Shown here piece after piece: positions 63,543 through 64,000 of a DNA stretch of 64,000 bases; the first letter of the stretch is position 1, and each line of letters begins with the position of its first letter. The DNA lies in NCBI RefSeq assembly GCF_026625765.1, contig NZ_CP113062.1, positions 2,976,001-3,040,000 of the forward strand. Reading direction: 5' to 3'. The notes under the pieces were generated by a model, which saw nothing but the letters and a program-made list of their open reading frames with translations, was not told the DNA's origin and searched no databases. Made by a program: the position numbers and the translations under genes. Origin of the DNA: Frigoribacterium sp. SL97. GTDB taxonomy: Bacteria > Actinomycetota > Actinomycetes > Actinomycetales > Microbacteriaceae.

Positions 63543-64000
63543 ATGACCGACTCGCACCGCCCCTCCTCGGAGCACCTCGACGCCGCCCTGCCGCCGCGGG
63601 CCCGCGCCGTCGTCGCCGCCCTCCGTGCCGCCGGTGCCGAGGGCGAGGTCCGCGAGTTCGACGAGTCGACGCACACGGCCGCACAGGCCGCCGCCGCCCT
63701 CGGCTGCGAGGTGGGCGCCATCGCCAGCAGCCTGGTGTTCCACACCGGCGGGGAGGCCCTGCTCGTGCTCACCAGCGGCGCCCACCGGGTCGACACCGAC
63801 CTGGTGGCGTCGACGCTCGGCCGGGGCCCGATCATGCGGGCGAACGCCGACCAGGTGAAGCGCGCGACCGGCCAGGTCATCGGCGGCGTGGCCCCGGTCG
63901 GCCACCCCCGCCCGGTGCGGACGCTCGTCGACACCGCGCTCGAGACCCACGACGTGCTCTGGGCGAGCGCCGGCACCGCGAACACCGTTTTCGCCACGAC
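63543..64000 (+). CDS. YbaK/EbsC-type aminoacyl-tRNA deacylase (3' end outside window)
   Basis: The first 152 codons are present and open to the window edge. The fold is that of YbaK/ProX editing domains, which hydrolyse mischarged aminoacyl-tRNAs: EVREFDESTHTAAQAAAALG, then IASSLVFHTGGEALLVLTSG, and the catalytic Lys segment ANADQVKRATGQVIGGVAPVGHP, continuing to VLWASAGTANTVF. The family motif order is intact. Which amino acid is edited cannot be told from the fragment. Confidence 0.87.
   Translation, partial: MTDSHRPSSEHLDAALPPRARAVVAALRAAGAEGEVREFDESTHTAAQAAAALGCEVGAIASSLVFHTGGEALLVLTSGAHRVDTDLVASTLGRGPIMRANADQVKRATGQVIGGVAPVGHPRPVRTLVDTALETHDVLWASAGTANTVFAT

Overview
The window is 64 kb of very GC-rich DNA with dense, overlapping operons. 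Several features place it in Actinobacteria, most likely the family Microbacteriaceae (Frigoribacterium/Curtobacterium/Clavibacter-like; the genus cannot be fixed from sequence alone). These are a tad/Flp pilus locus with a DUF4244 pilin, a 6C RNA, a TopA with a Lys/Ala-rich tail, a PASTA-tailed class A PBP, malate:quinone oxidoreductase, an actinobacterial LexA box, many apparently leaderless promoters, and a giant surface protein with a LAYTG sorting signal. No prophage, IS element, CRISPR array or integrase was found; this looks like core chromosome with one large accessory-type surface gene.

Layout. 1-8.6 kb, forward: end of exonuclease III, trpS (interrupted by a one-base insertion), a GNAT enzyme overlapping ribD-ribA, an MHS-family MFS transporter, an ABC exporter and a 3-hydroxyisobutyryl-CoA hydrolase-like enzyme. 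8.7-17.5 kb, reverse: Gfo/Idh/MocA oxidoreductase, succinate-semialdehyde dehydrogenase and nicotinamidase in an overlapping operon; a PBP4-type carboxypeptidase (frameshifted near its start); a second Gfo/Idh/MocA enzyme; a secreted CAP-like protein; tRNA-Thr; a TetR regulator; holB. 17.5-24.1 kb, reverse: topA, then tadA-tadB-DUF4244-tadE-tadE-like, with the 6C RNA just upstream of tadA. 24.2-31.4 kb: acs, a DUF4177/RidA gene pair, a bifunctional PBP, a membrane-linked phosphoesterase, tRNA-Pro and thymidine kinase. 31.4-40 kb, reverse: a histidine kinase / kinase-like membrane protein / response regulator trio overlapping tdk, an Rv2578c-type radical SAM gene behind a perfect SOS box, mqo, and lysC-asd with a probable internal start for a separate regulatory subunit. 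40-44.2 kb: DUF1206 protein, recR, dnaX (apparent frameshift). 44.3-53.3 kb: one 2999-residue surface protein with 25 repeats of about 94 residues. 53.8-64 kb: NAD(P)-binding protein, pta-ackA, phosphinothricin-type acetyltransferase, BCCT transporter, NhaA, membrane PP2C (SpoIIE-type) phosphatase, tRNA-Ser and a YbaK-type deacylase cut by the window end.

How the genes fit together. The order holB - topA - tad locus - 6C RNA - acs - RidA - PBP - phosphoesterase - asd/lysC - recR - dnaX follows the order of the Rv3644c to Rv3721c region of Mycobacterium tuberculosis as I recall it, so the backbone is old actinobacterial core. Acetate is covered in both directions (Acs, and Pta-AckA). Cell-envelope functions recur: two PBPs, the pilus, the giant adhesin-like protein and a CAP protein. 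Three genes (trpS, the PBP4 gene, dnaX) each need one single-base correction to read through, which points to assembly indels. A 9-mer, GGAGGCGCG, occurs on either strand at least 26 times and clusters in intergenic gaps.
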